In this document: piece by piece, positions 10,524 through 20,106 of the stretch
Numbering within the stretch: the first letter of the stretch is position 1
Layout of the letters: each line of letters begins with the position of its first letter
NCBI GenBank assembly: GCA_944323075.1
Contig: CALURC010000009.1
Coordinates: 1-59,476, forward strand
Source of the DNA: an uncultured Alistipes sp.
GTDB taxonomy: Bacteria > Bacteroidota > Bacteroidia > Bacteroidales > Rikenellaceae
Length of the DNA stretch: 59,476 bases
Direction: 5' to 3'
Program-made: the position numbers and the translations under genes
Notes under the pieces: generated by a model
Seen by the model: only the letters and a program-made list of their open reading frames with translations
What the model was told of the DNA's origin: nothing
The model's database searches: none

Positions 10524-12083
10524 TCAATTGCCATTCTCTACAGAAGAGGTCGTAGGTTCCCAACCGCCTTCCACTATAATGTTCTGAATACTCAGATCCG
10601 GAAGTTTCACATCCAAAGCAAATGTCGTTGTATCCAACACATGTGTAACAGTATTCAACAATGGGGTCAGCAATGATCCGAGTAGCCCTCCGAGAATATC
10701 GCCCAAAAGGTTCCTCAGTAACTCTTCAGTAACCAATGCCGAATCAAGTTTGGCAGTTAAATGGAGTTGCTCACTATCTTCCGAGGTTCCATAATCGTTG
10801 AGAGTCATATTGAGAAAGGCATAATTCGTATGATAAGCCACGTTGGGATCTGCAGTATAGATCAGATCATTATTGATGTTGATTAGACGACCATATAAAA
10901 CAGGATCATCAATGACGCCATCCACCAATGGCCCTACAAGCCCTTCTTTCTTCACATCAATCTTATCAATCAAATTGTCTCCTCCAAGCAGAATCATCGA
11001 AATATAACGCTCACTACTCAACTCGTCTCCTACTGTGCGTTGCATGGGAATGCTCTCCCAGGTAACAGCAGCTTGGCTACTCGCCACAATTGGCTGTAGA
11101 TCAAAATTCAGTGATGGCGTGAAATAACCCGTTACGTCGGCACTCGATGAGATAGCCCAAGGATTGAGCAGATTCTGTAGCCCTAACAGATCTGCATCCG
11201 TATCATTTGCTTTCAATGTGCTTTCCAATCGTGTCAAAAGCTCCTGTAGCAAAACCTTGTTGAGAGCCTCTATCAGATCTCCCGTCAAAGTACCGACCAG
11301 TGCATCAACAACCTGGGGGGCAAAAAGTAATCCTCCAAGTCCCAAAGCGTCGGTTACTGGCTCCAATAATGCACTATGAAGCAGACCGCCGACAACCTCT
11401 GTAGTCAACTGCTTTTCTCGAATATCCTTGGCGATATTGTCGACCAGTTGACTCAAGGCAGCATTAGCATCAACAAATTCTCGAAGAAACTCGTGCTTGG
11501 TCACGATACGCTGGAGCAGGATATCAACTTGCGTGTTGTTCTGGTTAAAATCAGCCAATGCAAAGTAATACATATTTTGATCGTTGAAAGCCAACGGTCC
11601 TTTTGCCGGCATCACCATGCGGGCCTCGTCGTAATAGGTCATATAGTTTTGTAGAACGGTTTCCTGTCCCTGACCTTCAAAAAGATTGGCATCCAGGTTC
11701 CCGAGGAATACAACCCGGTAATCGCCGTCGGGCAGAGTCTCGTGAATGGCAGCCAAGGGCCATTCGTGGCTCTCTAACACGGAGTAGTTGTCCGGACGAA
11801 AGACCGTCTCGCGTTTGACATAAATATATCGATCAGATACATCCTTACGGTAGAGGATGTACATGAGCGTCTGTACCCGATCGGAGGGGCCACTGATAGC
11901 AGCACGTGTATCCGCACCCCCTTCGCTGGGGAAAAAGGTAACCTCAAAGGTTCCGCTTCCGGGCTGAGTCTCTGAATCCGGAACACCTGCAACAGTGCCG
12001 GTCTCTTCGACTTTGCTGCATCCTGTCATGCAAAGCACGGCAATTGCAAATAATAATCCTGAAAATAGTTGTTTGCAGACCAT
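10524..12083 (-). CDS. Fimbrial accessory lipoprotein (Mfa2/fimbrillin-like), operon A last gene
   Basis: A 519-residue exported lipoprotein: signal peptide with lipobox cysteine at residue 22 (MTGCS), then a TRA motif (arginine 60) like the other subunits. The first 170 residues have a FimB/Mfa2-like pattern (RVQTLMYILYRKD, LPDGDYRVVFLGNLD). The middle is rich in hydrophobic helices and short leucine/glycine stretches, which is unusual for fimbrillins, and the C-terminus repeats LLGDILGGLLGSLLTPLL. It is the last gene of the minus-strand operon, 39 bases after its neighbour's stop and just before the terminator. Placement suggests a tip or accessory component; the exact role cannot be read from the sequence. 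Confidence 0.6.
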   Translation of the reverse strand: MVCKQLFSGLLFAIAVLCMTGCSKVEETGTVAGVPDSETQPGSGTFEVTFFPSEGGADTRAAISGPSDRVQTLMYILYRKDVSDRYIYVKRETVFRPDNYSVLESHEWPLAAIHETLPDGDYRVVFLGNLDANLFEGQGQETVLQNYMTYYDEARMVMPAKGPLAFNDQNMYYFALADFNQNNTQVDILLQRIVTKHEFLREFVDANAALSQLVDNIAKDIREKQLTTEVVGGLLHSALLEPVTDALGLGGLLFAPQVVDALVGTLTGDLIEALNKVLLQELLTRLESTLKANDTDADLLGLQNLLNPWAISSSADVTGYFTPSLNFDLQPIVASSQAAVTWESIPMQRTVGDELSSERYISMILLGGDNLIDKIDVKKEGLVGPLVDGVIDDPVLYGRLININNDLIYTADPNVAYHTNYAFLNMTLNDYGTSEDSEQLHLTAKLDSALVTEELLRNLLGDILGGLLGSLLTPLLNTVTHVLDTTTFALDVKLPDLSIQNIIVEGGWEPTTSSVENGN

Positions 12084-12122
12084 GAAACTATACTTTATAT
12101 CTCCTTATATCATTCAACCGAA

Positions 12123-13001
12123 CTACCTGTAACCATCCCATTCATCATCATCCAGATCGATGTCACCACCAAATCCCACCTCAAAATTTCCTCCGTCACC
12201 CGTTCCACGAAGCACAAGCCAAGTAATCTGGTTGGGGTAGATTGGAATCGACCCTGACGTGGATTTCAGGTCATAAACCGTCTCGGTTCCATCAACGAGG
12301 GTTAATGTCAGGCGTCCTTTGTCCGTCAAATCCTCCGTAGGTAACAGATTGATGCTGATACGGTAATTATCCGTTAAGGGCGGAATTTCGCTTTTCGAGA
12401 GCTGAACGGGAGTGCCTTCCGAAAGCACTTTACCACCTGTCCCGTCATGGAAAAACATGATAGGAAGCCCTTCGGTCTCAAGTCGTACATTTCTAATCGA
12501 CCCATCGGCATTGCTCATGCGAATCTGTATAGCACCATTTTGGCGAGTCAAAACAATATTGTATGAGGTTAACTCGTTGTTTGTCGAAAAATTCAAGATA
12601 TTCCGGAATACCTCCTGGCCTGTCTGATTCCCTGCAAGATATTGCATCGTTGATGTCTCATACATATCTGCAAAACTTGGTAAATCGGGTTGCTGGCCTT
12701 TGGGAATAGCCAGAAATACTCCCCGATAAGCGGTATTCTTCTCCAAACCGGTCACCGTAAAGATGCTGCTCGTTATCGCGAATGTCTGCACGTAAAGCGA
12801 TGTCTCCGCATCAAAAACATAGAGATAAACAGTATATTCATTGAAATCAATCTCTTGCGGCGCACGCGTCTGAGCTTCGAGTGAAAGATCAAATTGGACC
12901 TTACAGGTTCTTATTTCTCCTTCGTCAGACTGTTGGCATGCAAACAATGCAGTGGAGATCCAACTGGCTAACAACATACGAAAAATTACTCCGTACTTCA
13001 T
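12123..13001 (-). CDS. Fimbrillin-like lipoprotein (minor subunit)
   Basis: A 292-residue exported lipoprotein with lipobox cysteine at residue 22 (ALFAC). A QTRAP motif places an arginine at residue 46, the zone where FimA/Mfa1-type subunits are cut by arginine-specific proteases in Porphyromonas. The following YTVYLYVFDAETSLYV and TAYRGVFLAIPKG segments match the beta-strand pattern of Mfa2/FimB-type proteins. The end is very acidic (DIDLDDDEWDGYR) and lacks the C-terminal strand motif shared by the major subunit and anchor of this operon. It lies between two other fimbrial lipoprotein genes with short gaps. Confidence 0.65.
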   Translation of the reverse strand: MKYGVIFRMLLASWISTALFACQQSDEGEIRTCKVQFDLSLEAQTRAPQEIDFNEYTVYLYVFDAETSLYVQTFAITSSIFTVTGLEKNTAYRGVFLAIPKGQQPDLPSFADMYETSTMQYLAGNQTGQEVFRNILNFSTNNELTSYNIVLTRQNGAIQIRMSNADGSIRNVRLETEGLPIMFFHDGTGGKVLSEGTPVQLSKSEIPPLTDNYRISINLLPTEDLTDKGRLTLTLVDGTETVYDLKSTSGSIPIYPNQITWLVLRGTGDGGNFEVGFGGDIDLDDDEWDGYR

Positions 13002-13029
13002 CGTCTATCTGTATTTATTTGATTCATTA

Positions 13030-14517
13030 CTACAAATTACCCGCGGGGTGGTCTCCCCATTCGGGATCGAGTCCCAATCCCGGAGCGGGATCTCCGATTT
13101 CACCTCCATAGTATTCATTCCAAAAAGGATCAATTTTGATCTCAATATCGGCCGTCGTTCCCTTTTGCAGATCAATCGGTTCATCCTCTTCGGGAAAGTC
13201 TTCGCCGTTTCCGGTATAGCATCGCCGTCCGATACTGTAGAAATGGTTGGCCTCAAGTGGATAATAGTGTGAATCATACCCGGCACCGGCATTCAAACGA
13301 ATTGGAACCCACGCTAGGGCAAATTCCTGACCGAGGCTTTCATCATAACCGTAAAATACCAGGTAGAGACTCTTATCGTAAGACTCGTGATCCGAGGACG
13401 AAGCCTTGTTGGCCAACTGCGGCATAACGAACGATCCGGCGCACAAACTGTTTGGATGGCGTTCGTTATCGGGAGAGGTTCCCTCATAGATACCATTGCG
13501 GATAGTCGCATGCTCGGGAATATCGATCTTCAGCAGCATCCGCTCTGGTGTCGGCGGATTTAAAGGGTGGTTGTATAACGGAACATTCAGCCGACCGTCC
13601 AGTGCCTTGCGATCGGCAATCAACACTTGGTCGGATAAGACTACCCCTTGAACCACCCCCAAACCGACTACCTTATAATCAATAGGCATAGGTATAATGC
13701 CAGTAGCAAGTTCTTCGTCCGGATCATAAGCCTGGAGAACCGTCGGTATATTCTCTACATAGAGCAGAATCCCGGCCACGGCCCGTTCAAGAAAGATCGA
13801 GCGGTAAAAATGGGATGTTGTTCCATCGACGACAACCGTCTGGGCCGTATAGCCCGAAAAGAGTTCCGTTGCAACCATCACCTTCTCATCAGCACAATAT
13901 AGAACAGCATCCAGAAGCTGAGTCTCCCCTTCGGTCCAGATCGGCCACTGATACCTGGCATCCGATTGATTAGGATCTGAAATCCGCTTAACTTCAGATT
14001 TGGCGTCATCTCGGGCTACGGCCAGAAAAGTATATTCGCCTGTTTCGAGCTGCATCTGTCCAACATAGCTGTGCGACTCGTTCAAATCCTGCGTGCCGCC
14101 CCACCAAACCACATAGGGACTTTGTGCAAATTTGAGCGTAAAATCATCAACCGACAGGTAGTCCTGCTTTAAGCCATCTTCTGTGGTCGGCTTGTAATAG
14201 ACAAAATCACCCACCTCATTCTTGCGAAATACATAAATCCGCACATCATTCACTTGCTGCCAATTATTACTGCTCAACACCATCCGGGGAGGTTCCGATT
14301 GTGGCAACAGCGTACCATCCGGAACAAACGTCATGTCTTCCACTTGGGGAAAACCGTCATTTCCGGCCGGGAGATCTCCATTCGTATTCAGATCGAAATG
14401 AACTTCTACCTTTTGAAGACCAGGTTGCACCATAGATTCAACGGAAACATCCCCGCAGGAACAGCCAACAGCCAACACAAGTAACGTCGAGATTATGAAT
14501 ATGCCAGCGTATCTCAT
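13030..14517 (-). CDS. Fimbrillin/Mfa-like lipoprotein
   Basis: The frame is open further upstream, but ATG at 14517 gives a proper lipoprotein signal (MRYAGIFIISTLLVLAVGC) and avoids a 160-base overlap with the preceding gene; I choose that start (495 residues). Fimbrillin-like segments include DVRIYVFRKNEVGDFVYYK and YTFLAVARDDAK. The C-terminal IDIEIKIDPFWNEYY-like strand (around DIEIKIDPFW) is followed by a glycine/proline-rich tail. No TRA cleavage motif is seen, unlike the neighbours, so it may be an accessory or tip protein rather than a polymerising subunit. It is co-directional with the rest of operon A. Confidence 0.65.
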   Translation of the reverse strand: MRYAGIFIISTLLVLAVGCSCGDVSVESMVQPGLQKVEVHFDLNTNGDLPAGNDGFPQVEDMTFVPDGTLLPQSEPPRMVLSSNNWQQVNDVRIYVFRKNEVGDFVYYKPTTEDGLKQDYLSVDDFTLKFAQSPYVVWWGGTQDLNESHSYVGQMQLETGEYTFLAVARDDAKSEVKRISDPNQSDARYQWPIWTEGETQLLDAVLYCADEKVMVATELFSGYTAQTVVVDGTTSHFYRSIFLERAVAGILLYVENIPTVLQAYDPDEELATGIIPMPIDYKVVGLGVVQGVVLSDQVLIADRKALDGRLNVPLYNHPLNPPTPERMLLKIDIPEHATIRNGIYEGTSPDNERHPNSLCAGSFVMPQLANKASSSDHESYDKSLYLVFYGYDESLGQEFALAWVPIRLNAGAGYDSHYYPLEANHFYSIGRRCYTGNGEDFPEEDEPIDLQKGTTADIEIKIDPFWNEYYGGEIGDPAPGLGLDPEWGDHPAGNL

Positions 14518-14534
14518 ACAACGATTTTTGTATA

Positions 14535-15971
14535 TCAATTGAATATGATGAAGTTCTGAATCTGCCACTGATGACGAGCATTCATTACCAGTTCGTCTGC
14601 GATGCTCAAATCTACAGGTGTATCTTCGCCATAATTTTGTGATTGGCTTCTTTCTCCCATGGTATAGAGTCGGTTTCGGACAATGCTGAAGCAACTCTCC
14701 GTATCAATATTTTCAAGTTCGGAGATCTGAGTGCGCCCGGTTTCACCATCAGACAACGAAACCAGAGTTCGATGCTCATTATCGACTGTGTCGAGATCTC
14801 GCAAGGTTACATTCCAATGTTTCAGGATGATTCCCCCGACACCGAGCAGTTGCAGTTGGAACGAGTTTCGTCCAGACTTGACATCATCTCGGGTCATAGC
14901 AAAAGGAACCAAAAATTTATCATCGAAAACACTTCCCGCAGATAGCGAGATTGTCCCGACGGGATAGGCCTCCGGATCTGTCTGCCAATTCTCATCGCTA
15001 GCATCGAAATATCCGTCTCTATTTGCATCGTACGGTAATCGGGGATTCTCCTTATTACCCGGAAACCAATTAGCAAGATCGATCTCATACACCGTGAATG
15101 CATCGAGTTGTGTTGACCCAGCCAAAGAAGCGTTAAAGTCCGTTTGCGGATTCATTCCATTGACTACATTATCCTTGTGGAAGTCATAAGAATCATCCAC
15201 CCCACGGAATCCGCCGAAAATGACTGTTTGATTGCAGTGGGTTGCCACAAGGCGCAGGTGAGATACCGGAACATCCTGAATCTTTACAGGAATGTGGGTA
15301 AAATACCCAAACGTTCCGGCTACCTGTCTACGTACCATCAATAAGGCATGTTCGAATTCGGCCTCTTCACTTCTTTTGGACAGGATTTTGCCGTGTTGAA
15401 CGGTAAATATTTCGGCACCAGCAAAGACTTCTTCGGGGCTGCCACTCATGGGGACAGTGGCGGTCTCAGTTTTGTTATAATTATCGCTGACTTCGATCCC
15501 AGCAAAGGGCTCGTAGTTGCTGTAAGTTCCAGATTGGTATCCAATGGCATAGGCCAAATATGTCATGCCTTCATCCAGGCATTCGTCACCAGTCAGTCGA
15601 ATGGTGGCATATCGTCCCTGGCCCTCCTCGTTGCTCCAGGGAATACTTGCTTTATTGTTCGGATTACTCCAATTGTCGATGGTCGTCTTGTATACGACTT
15701 TGGCAGGACTTCGATATTCGACGATAATAAGGCTCAATCTATCGAAGGTCTGTGTGGGCGTTACGCTTGATATGGGGCGACGAGTCGTCATCGTCGGGTC
15801 GACGCCCTCACCGCCCGTGAACAATTCTCCCACACTCTCGACAACCACCGTAAACGATTGTTCGGAGGAAAGTTTGTTTGGACCGTCAATCGTGTCGATT
15901 GTTGCCTTGTTGCAGGAAATCGCCACGGTCATCACAACCATATTGACGATTATGAATCTTATCGCACTCAT
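14535..15971 (-). CDS. Mfa1-like fimbrillin (second subunit)
   Basis: A 478-residue lipoprotein with lipobox cysteine at residue 20 (VAISC) and a TTRRP motif at residues 62-66 where the other subunits have TRA. The body has the same segment order as the 427-residue gene upstream: TYLAYAIGYQSG, EEVFAGAEIF, RRQVAGTFGYFTHIP, DLANWFPGNKENP, FDDKFLVPFAMTRDD, FSIVRNRLYTMG. The two are therefore paralogous subunits, one shorter and more conserved and one diverged. The gap to the preceding gene (94 bases) contains a hairpin at 16020-16041. Confidence 0.75.
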   Translation of the reverse strand: MSAIRFIIVNMVVMTVAISCNKATIDTIDGPNKLSSEQSFTVVVESVGELFTGGEGVDPTMTTRRPISSVTPTQTFDRLSLIIVEYRSPAKVVYKTTIDNWSNPNNKASIPWSNEEGQGRYATIRLTGDECLDEGMTYLAYAIGYQSGTYSNYEPFAGIEVSDNYNKTETATVPMSGSPEEVFAGAEIFTVQHGKILSKRSEEAEFEHALLMVRRQVAGTFGYFTHIPVKIQDVPVSHLRLVATHCNQTVIFGGFRGVDDSYDFHKDNVVNGMNPQTDFNASLAGSTQLDAFTVYEIDLANWFPGNKENPRLPYDANRDGYFDASDENWQTDPEAYPVGTISLSAGSVFDDKFLVPFAMTRDDVKSGRNSFQLQLLGVGGIILKHWNVTLRDLDTVDNEHRTLVSLSDGETGRTQISELENIDTESCFSIVRNRLYTMGERSQSQNYGEDTPVDLSIADELVMNARHQWQIQNFIIFN

Positions 15972-16019
15972 TTTAATTGGTTACAAATCAAATTACGGAG
16001 GTTGTAAACAAGCTGGAAG

Positions 16020-16041
16020 GTCCGTCCCTTTCGAGACGGAC
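16020..16041 (-). terminator. Hairpin after the major fimbrillin gene (attenuator or processing site)
   Basis: Arms GTCCGTC (16020-16026) and GACGGAC (16035-16041), 8-base loop, 25 bases after the stop of the 427-residue subunit. It lacks a T-run, so it is more likely to stabilise an mRNA end or cause partial termination than to stop transcription fully. Confidence 0.45.
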
Positions 16042-16065
16042 TGCCGGTCTTGTCTCGGTTTGGAA

Positions 16066-17349
16066 CTACTCCAGCTCCATGTTGTGAATTACCTCCCAGT
16101 TGTCGTTGACAACCAGTTCGATCTCATGCTTGTTGTCCAACGATACAGGGTCGTCATCATCATCGGGAGTCGGTTCGGGATCAGTGCCGTTGCCTGGATC
16201 GTCGCTCACGCGGTCGCCCAAACCGTAAAGGTGGTTACGGACGATGTTGTAGAAGTGCTTGTCTTCAGTAACGGAAGACTGCGAGGTGAATGCGCTGGTC
16301 TCCGTATCCCAGGTATAGAGCGTGTACGAGGAAGTGGTTGAAGATGTAGGCATGTTCACGTTCCACTCACGCTTTACTTCGCCGCCGGCAGTCGTCAGCT
16401 GCAGCTTTAGTGTCTGGGTTTCCTCAACTTTAGCGAACGGAATGACGAACTCACCACCGAATACCGAACCCTTCTCGAAAGTGGCAACGCCATCGTATTT
16501 CGACGGTTTATCCCACTTAGAGGCATCAATCAGGTTGCCATTAGCCTCGATCGACGAGAACCAGTCGTTAAGGTTAATCGTTACTAGCGTCTTGTCGAAG
16601 GCCGTGCTTTCGGAGAAACCGTTAACAACTGCCATATCGATGGTGTTACCAGAGCCGTTGTTGTCCAGATTGAGGTTGGCGAACTGACCGAGAACCAGGC
16701 GGTTGTTCTCGTTCGAAGCAACCAGGCGCAGCTGCGTGGCATCAGCGATGTAGGGAAGGTCCTTGGTATAGACATACACACCGGCTACCTGACGGTTCAG
16801 TACGACCTCCTTCTTGAAACCGGTGGCTTTTTTTACCTCAAACGCCTCGGTTGAACCGGCAAATATCTCTTCGGCGCCACCGTCCGTGGAGAGCGATAGT
16901 ACGGCATTCTCGTTGAACGATCCCTCAGTCACAAGAGCTGTCTTAATATCACCATAGCTGCTACTGTTGTGGAATCCAACCGCAAAGATTTGATAATTTC
17001 CGTCCTCAAGATTCGTCTCCAGTACGAAATTTGTGCTGCGGCCATCATTAGTACCGTATTCCACCGATGACGACTGCCAATTGCCGGTAAACTCTTTGGT
17101 ATAAGCCACCGCTTTGGTAGAAGAGTTGACCACATAGACTACTACGTTCTCGATGGTCTGGTTGGCCTCCGAGCTGAGCAACGGACGGCCAGCACGCGTC
17201 GAAATCCCGTTGCTGTTGGCTACAGCCAGCGAGATAACCTGATCTGCCCCGGTTGGGGAGGTAAGATTGTCCATCTTCTCTTCGTTGGAGCAGGCATAGA
17301 AGGCCAAAGATCCCATCAAGGCCATTCCGAATAAATACGTCTTTTTCAT
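16066..17349 (-). CDS. Major fimbrillin, Mfa1/FimA type
   Basis: A 427-residue lipoprotein precursor: signal peptide with lipobox cysteine 20 (LAFYAC) and a STRAG motif with arginine 52, matching the position at which P. gingivalis Mfa1/FimA are cleaved by arginine gingipains. Typical subunit segments are ENVVVYVVNSSTKAV, YQIFAVGFHNSS, EEIFAGSTEAF, RQVAGVYVYTKDLP, LNDWFSSIEANG, FGGEFVIPFAK and YNIVRNHLYGLG. It ends in the strand NDNWEVIHNMELE. It is the best candidate for the structural subunit of operon A. The gene just upstream, the likely anchor, ends in a nearly identical strand. Gene order anchor then subunit is the reverse of the mfa1-mfa2 order. Confidence 0.85.
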   Translation of the reverse strand: MKKTYLFGMALMGSLAFYACSNEEKMDNLTSPTGADQVISLAVANSNGISTRAGRPLLSSEANQTIENVVVYVVNSSTKAVAYTKEFTGNWQSSSVEYGTNDGRSTNFVLETNLEDGNYQIFAVGFHNSSSYGDIKTALVTEGSFNENAVLSLSTDGGAEEIFAGSTEAFEVKKATGFKKEVVLNRQVAGVYVYTKDLPYIADATQLRLVASNENNRLVLGQFANLNLDNNGSGNTIDMAVVNGFSESTAFDKTLVTINLNDWFSSIEANGNLIDASKWDKPSKYDGVATFEKGSVFGGEFVIPFAKVEETQTLKLQLTTAGGEVKREWNVNMPTSSTTSSYTLYTWDTETSAFTSQSSVTEDKHFYNIVRNHLYGLGDRVSDDPGNGTDPEPTPDDDDDPVSLDNKHEIELVVNDNWEVIHNMELE

Positions 17350-17392
17350 TGTGTAAATTGTAAATAAAATGGGTTTTATTTTTTATCCGTTA

Positions 17393-18337
17393 TCATTCGA
17401 TCTCCATTTGATGTAGTAATTCCCAATTGCCGTTGACCCGAACGTATATCTTAAATGTCCCCTCATCACCGCCATCTTCCTCATAAAGATATTTCAGGAT
17501 CGTGATTTCGTTACGCCCCATCGTAATGTGAACATCTTGCGGCTCAAGCCTCGGGTAGAAGGAGGCTCTTTCCCCTCCTTCCGTGGCTGATTTATCAATA
17601 AATACCACACTGAGAGTCGAACCCTCGTAAGATGGGGAAGGACACATCAGTGTCTGTGTCTGGATCTCGTTGCGAACCTCCCAGTCCAATTCCGTATGTA
17701 CGTTAGTCAGCGAGGAATAGGCAAACCGATTGTTTACGAAACCAAAAACATCCTCAATATTTTTGGTTGAGAAGTCGATATTGTCAGGGATTCCTACAGC
17801 TTGAATAAGCAGGTTTCCTTTGGTGCGCTCCAATCCCAACGAAAACTTCTCGTTACCATAGCGATAGTCAAATTCATCGCTGGCCAAATAGATATCATTG
17901 GTAGCAGTACCCACAGCCTCCATCTCCGCTTGTGTAGCATCCTCTCCCAGTGGTTCTTCACTCTTCATGTTTCCCCAAACCGTGACAGAATAACGCCCGT
18001 AAGGAAGTGATGCCGGAAGAACTATCTTCTGTGTCATGTCATCGTTCTCCACTGCCTGGTTGTGTTGTTCGGCAACCATACGCCCTTGTTCGTCGTAAAC
18101 AACATAATAGAGCGAATGCACATACACTCGAAAAGGCATATCTTCTGCCCGTCGTTCCATTAGTCCCAATTTGACAGCATCATCGATGTTGAAATAGTTC
18201 TTGTCTTTGACTGTCAATTCCACGACGAGTGGCGGACAGGCCGGCAACGACTCTCGTATACAGCCACTCAATAGCATCGCACCGAATGACACGACCAACA
18301 AGGAACCATTTCTGATATTATTTAATTTCTTTCTCAT
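17393..18337 (-). CDS. FimB/Mfa2-family fimbrial anchor
   Basis: A 314-residue lipoprotein with lipobox cysteine (LLSGC) at residue 26. The FimB/Mfa2 pattern is clear: CPPLVVELTVKDKN, FRVYVHSLYYVVYDEQGR, LPYGRYSVTVWGN. The family caps and anchors the fimbrial shaft at the outer membrane. The C-terminus NGNWELLHQMEIE closely resembles that of the major subunit encoded next (NDNWEVIHNMELE). The start overlaps the end of the DUF3868 gene by 20 bases, indicating coupled translation. Confidence 0.8.
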   Translation of the reverse strand: MRKKLNNIRNGSLLVVSFGAMLLSGCIRESLPACPPLVVELTVKDKNYFNIDDAVKLGLMERRAEDMPFRVYVHSLYYVVYDEQGRMVAEQHNQAVENDDMTQKIVLPASLPYGRYSVTVWGNMKSEEPLGEDATQAEMEAVGTATNDIYLASDEFDYRYGNEKFSLGLERTKGNLLIQAVGIPDNIDFSTKNIEDVFGFVNNRFAYSSLTNVHTELDWEVRNEIQTQTLMCPSPSYEGSTLSVVFIDKSATEGGERASFYPRLEPQDVHITMGRNEITILKYLYEEDGGDEGTFKIYVRVNGNWELLHQMEIE

Positions 18338-20102
18338 GTATGATCAGTTCGATGAAATCCAGCTGCGAGACATACGGCATGAAATCGGCTTCAGTTCGAG
18401 CTCTTTGCTTGAGTCGCAGGTCTGCCACCGCTGCGCCTAGATGCTCAACTACACCATCGCCGTCGCCGCTCCGTGCCGCAATCAGTGCACGAACATACTC
18501 AGCACGAGGTGTACGATCGTCACAATTTTCCATAATTGCGGCAGCTTCATCATTGCGTCCAACGCTGAGTGCCACAATGGCCGCATTGGTATCTTTATAG
18601 TTCTTCAAAAGTGCGTAGGCATGATCCAACTGCCGAATATTCGCCATGAGTAATCCCAGGTTATAGCGAGATTCGGACAAAGTTTTATTGGCTTCAAGCA
18701 ATTCAATAGCTCGTTTATAATCATGACGATAGATATAAACAGCCGCTTTTGTGTTAATCATTTCGGGAGTAAACTTCTCGAGCGAATCGAGTACAGCCTC
18801 GGCTTCTTCAACTCTCCCTTCACGCAGCAGTAATACAGCCAAATTATTGGCGGCTACATACGACTGTGGAAAATAGTGTAGAATGGTCCGGTAAACCTCC
18901 ATTTTGTCGTGAGGATTTTGTTTAAGAGTCGTTACTCGAAGCAGTTCCTCCTCATTGAAGGCATCTGGACGCCGGTCATACATGGCAAGCAACTCCTCAT
19001 CGGTCGTAAAACTCCGAATCGTATAGCTGTATTCGTATTCGACCTTCCGATCCTTTTGCAGGTATTTGGCTCGTATGTCAGGCCAGCAGGAAAGACGGCG
19101 AATCTGGTATTCGGCCGCATCATCATTCTCAGCATCGTAGCGTGCGAGAATATCCGCAACAGCCAATGTATCGGGATGACCGTCTGCGTGCATCGCCGCT
19201 AAAACAGGTTTCCACCCTTCAGGTCGCGAACCTGTAGTAATCAAAGCGGCTTGTTTACTCGGCATATGCAGTTGAGTCACCAACCACTGTTTGGCCGAAG
19301 CCGCACGATTCAGGGCCAATGTCGTATTGAAGGTATAGGAACCATCGGCCGAAGCCATACCATATATATACAATGAATTCAGTGTTGCCAGTGAATCGGA
19401 GACGATTTTTTCGAGGGCAACCAGCATGTTCTCCATTTCGCTGCGATTATTACCAAGCTCAAGATTGATGTCGTAACGATTGATGATGAACTGTAGCAAT
19501 GCTTCTCCTTTACCTTTTATAACTTTAGGAAGGATGATAAATTTCGGTTCAATCCAGTTTAACTGCAACGATTTTTGAGGTTCAATCAGGGTCGGGATAT
19601 TGGCTATATAGGCCACATCAATCATGTAGAGCGCACTGCAGCGACCGCAACCATTGGTCGAAACCGCCGCGACAATTCGGCCGTTCTCGAGCCGTTCCGG
19701 CACAGTAAGAGTCGTCCGATACGGCAAGGTGAGTTCTTGGGTATTATTTACCGTCACGGCATATTCGGCCATAGAATCCACATACCCTTCGAGTTTTATG
19801 CGTCGTTTCGTTTTCTGTGCATAAATTGGGGCGTCGAGTACCATAAGCGGGCATTCGGACACTAGACTGTCTCCTTGCATCAACCGTGGCCATACGATCA
19901 AACGACTGCGACTTGACAAGGTGCGTTTGGGCAGGTGAATCTTCGCATCAACATGAATTTGAGAAAGACTGTCGGGTGCAAGAGTCTCTATTGGTAAAAC
20001 TTTAACAGATTTCCCTTGTCGCTGCGAAGCACAACCAATTGTCAAACATGAAAATGCTATCCCCAAAAGAAGGTGTAAATATTTTGTTGCATCCATAGGC
20101 AT
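18318..20102 (-). CDS. DUF3868/OmpA-like/TPR protein of fimbrial operon A
   Basis: A 594-residue lipoprotein (lipobox TIGC, then ASQRQ). N-terminal residues about 30-190 have the beta-rich DUF3868 pattern. Residues about 245-300 resemble an OmpA-like segment (YIYGMASADGSY, NRAASAKQWL). The C-terminal 230 residues are TPR-like helices (YVAANNLAVLLLREGRVEEA, YIYRHDYKRAIELLEANK). Proteins of this type accompany DUF3575 proteins at the head of Bacteroidales fimbrial operons and probably act in the periplasm or at the outer membrane in assembly; the mechanism is not established. ATG 20102 and ATG 20096 are both usable starts. Confidence 0.75.
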   Translation of the reverse strand: MPMDATKYLHLLLGIAFSCLTIGCASQRQGKSVKVLPIETLAPDSLSQIHVDAKIHLPKRTLSSRSRLIVWPRLMQGDSLVSECPLMVLDAPIYAQKTKRRIKLEGYVDSMAEYAVTVNNTQELTLPYRTTLTVPERLENGRIVAAVSTNGCGRCSALYMIDVAYIANIPTLIEPQKSLQLNWIEPKFIILPKVIKGKGEALLQFIINRYDINLELGNNRSEMENMLVALEKIVSDSLATLNSLYIYGMASADGSYTFNTTLALNRAASAKQWLVTQLHMPSKQAALITTGSRPEGWKPVLAAMHADGHPDTLAVADILARYDAENDDAAEYQIRRLSCWPDIRAKYLQKDRKVEYEYSYTIRSFTTDEELLAMYDRRPDAFNEEELLRVTTLKQNPHDKMEVYRTILHYFPQSYVAANNLAVLLLREGRVEEAEAVLDSLEKFTPEMINTKAAVYIYRHDYKRAIELLEANKTLSESRYNLGLLMANIRQLDHAYALLKNYKDTNAAIVALSVGRNDEAAAIMENCDDRTPRAEYVRALIAARSGDGDGVVEHLGAAVADLRLKQRARTEADFMPYVSQLDFIELIIHEKEIK

Positions 20103-20106
20103 AAAT

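Noticed and set aside
14518-14694. N-terminal extension of the 13030-14517 fimbrial gene
   Set aside because: The extension is basic, has no signal peptide at its start and overlaps the previous gene by 160 bases; the internal ATG at 14517 starts a perfect lipoprotein signal.
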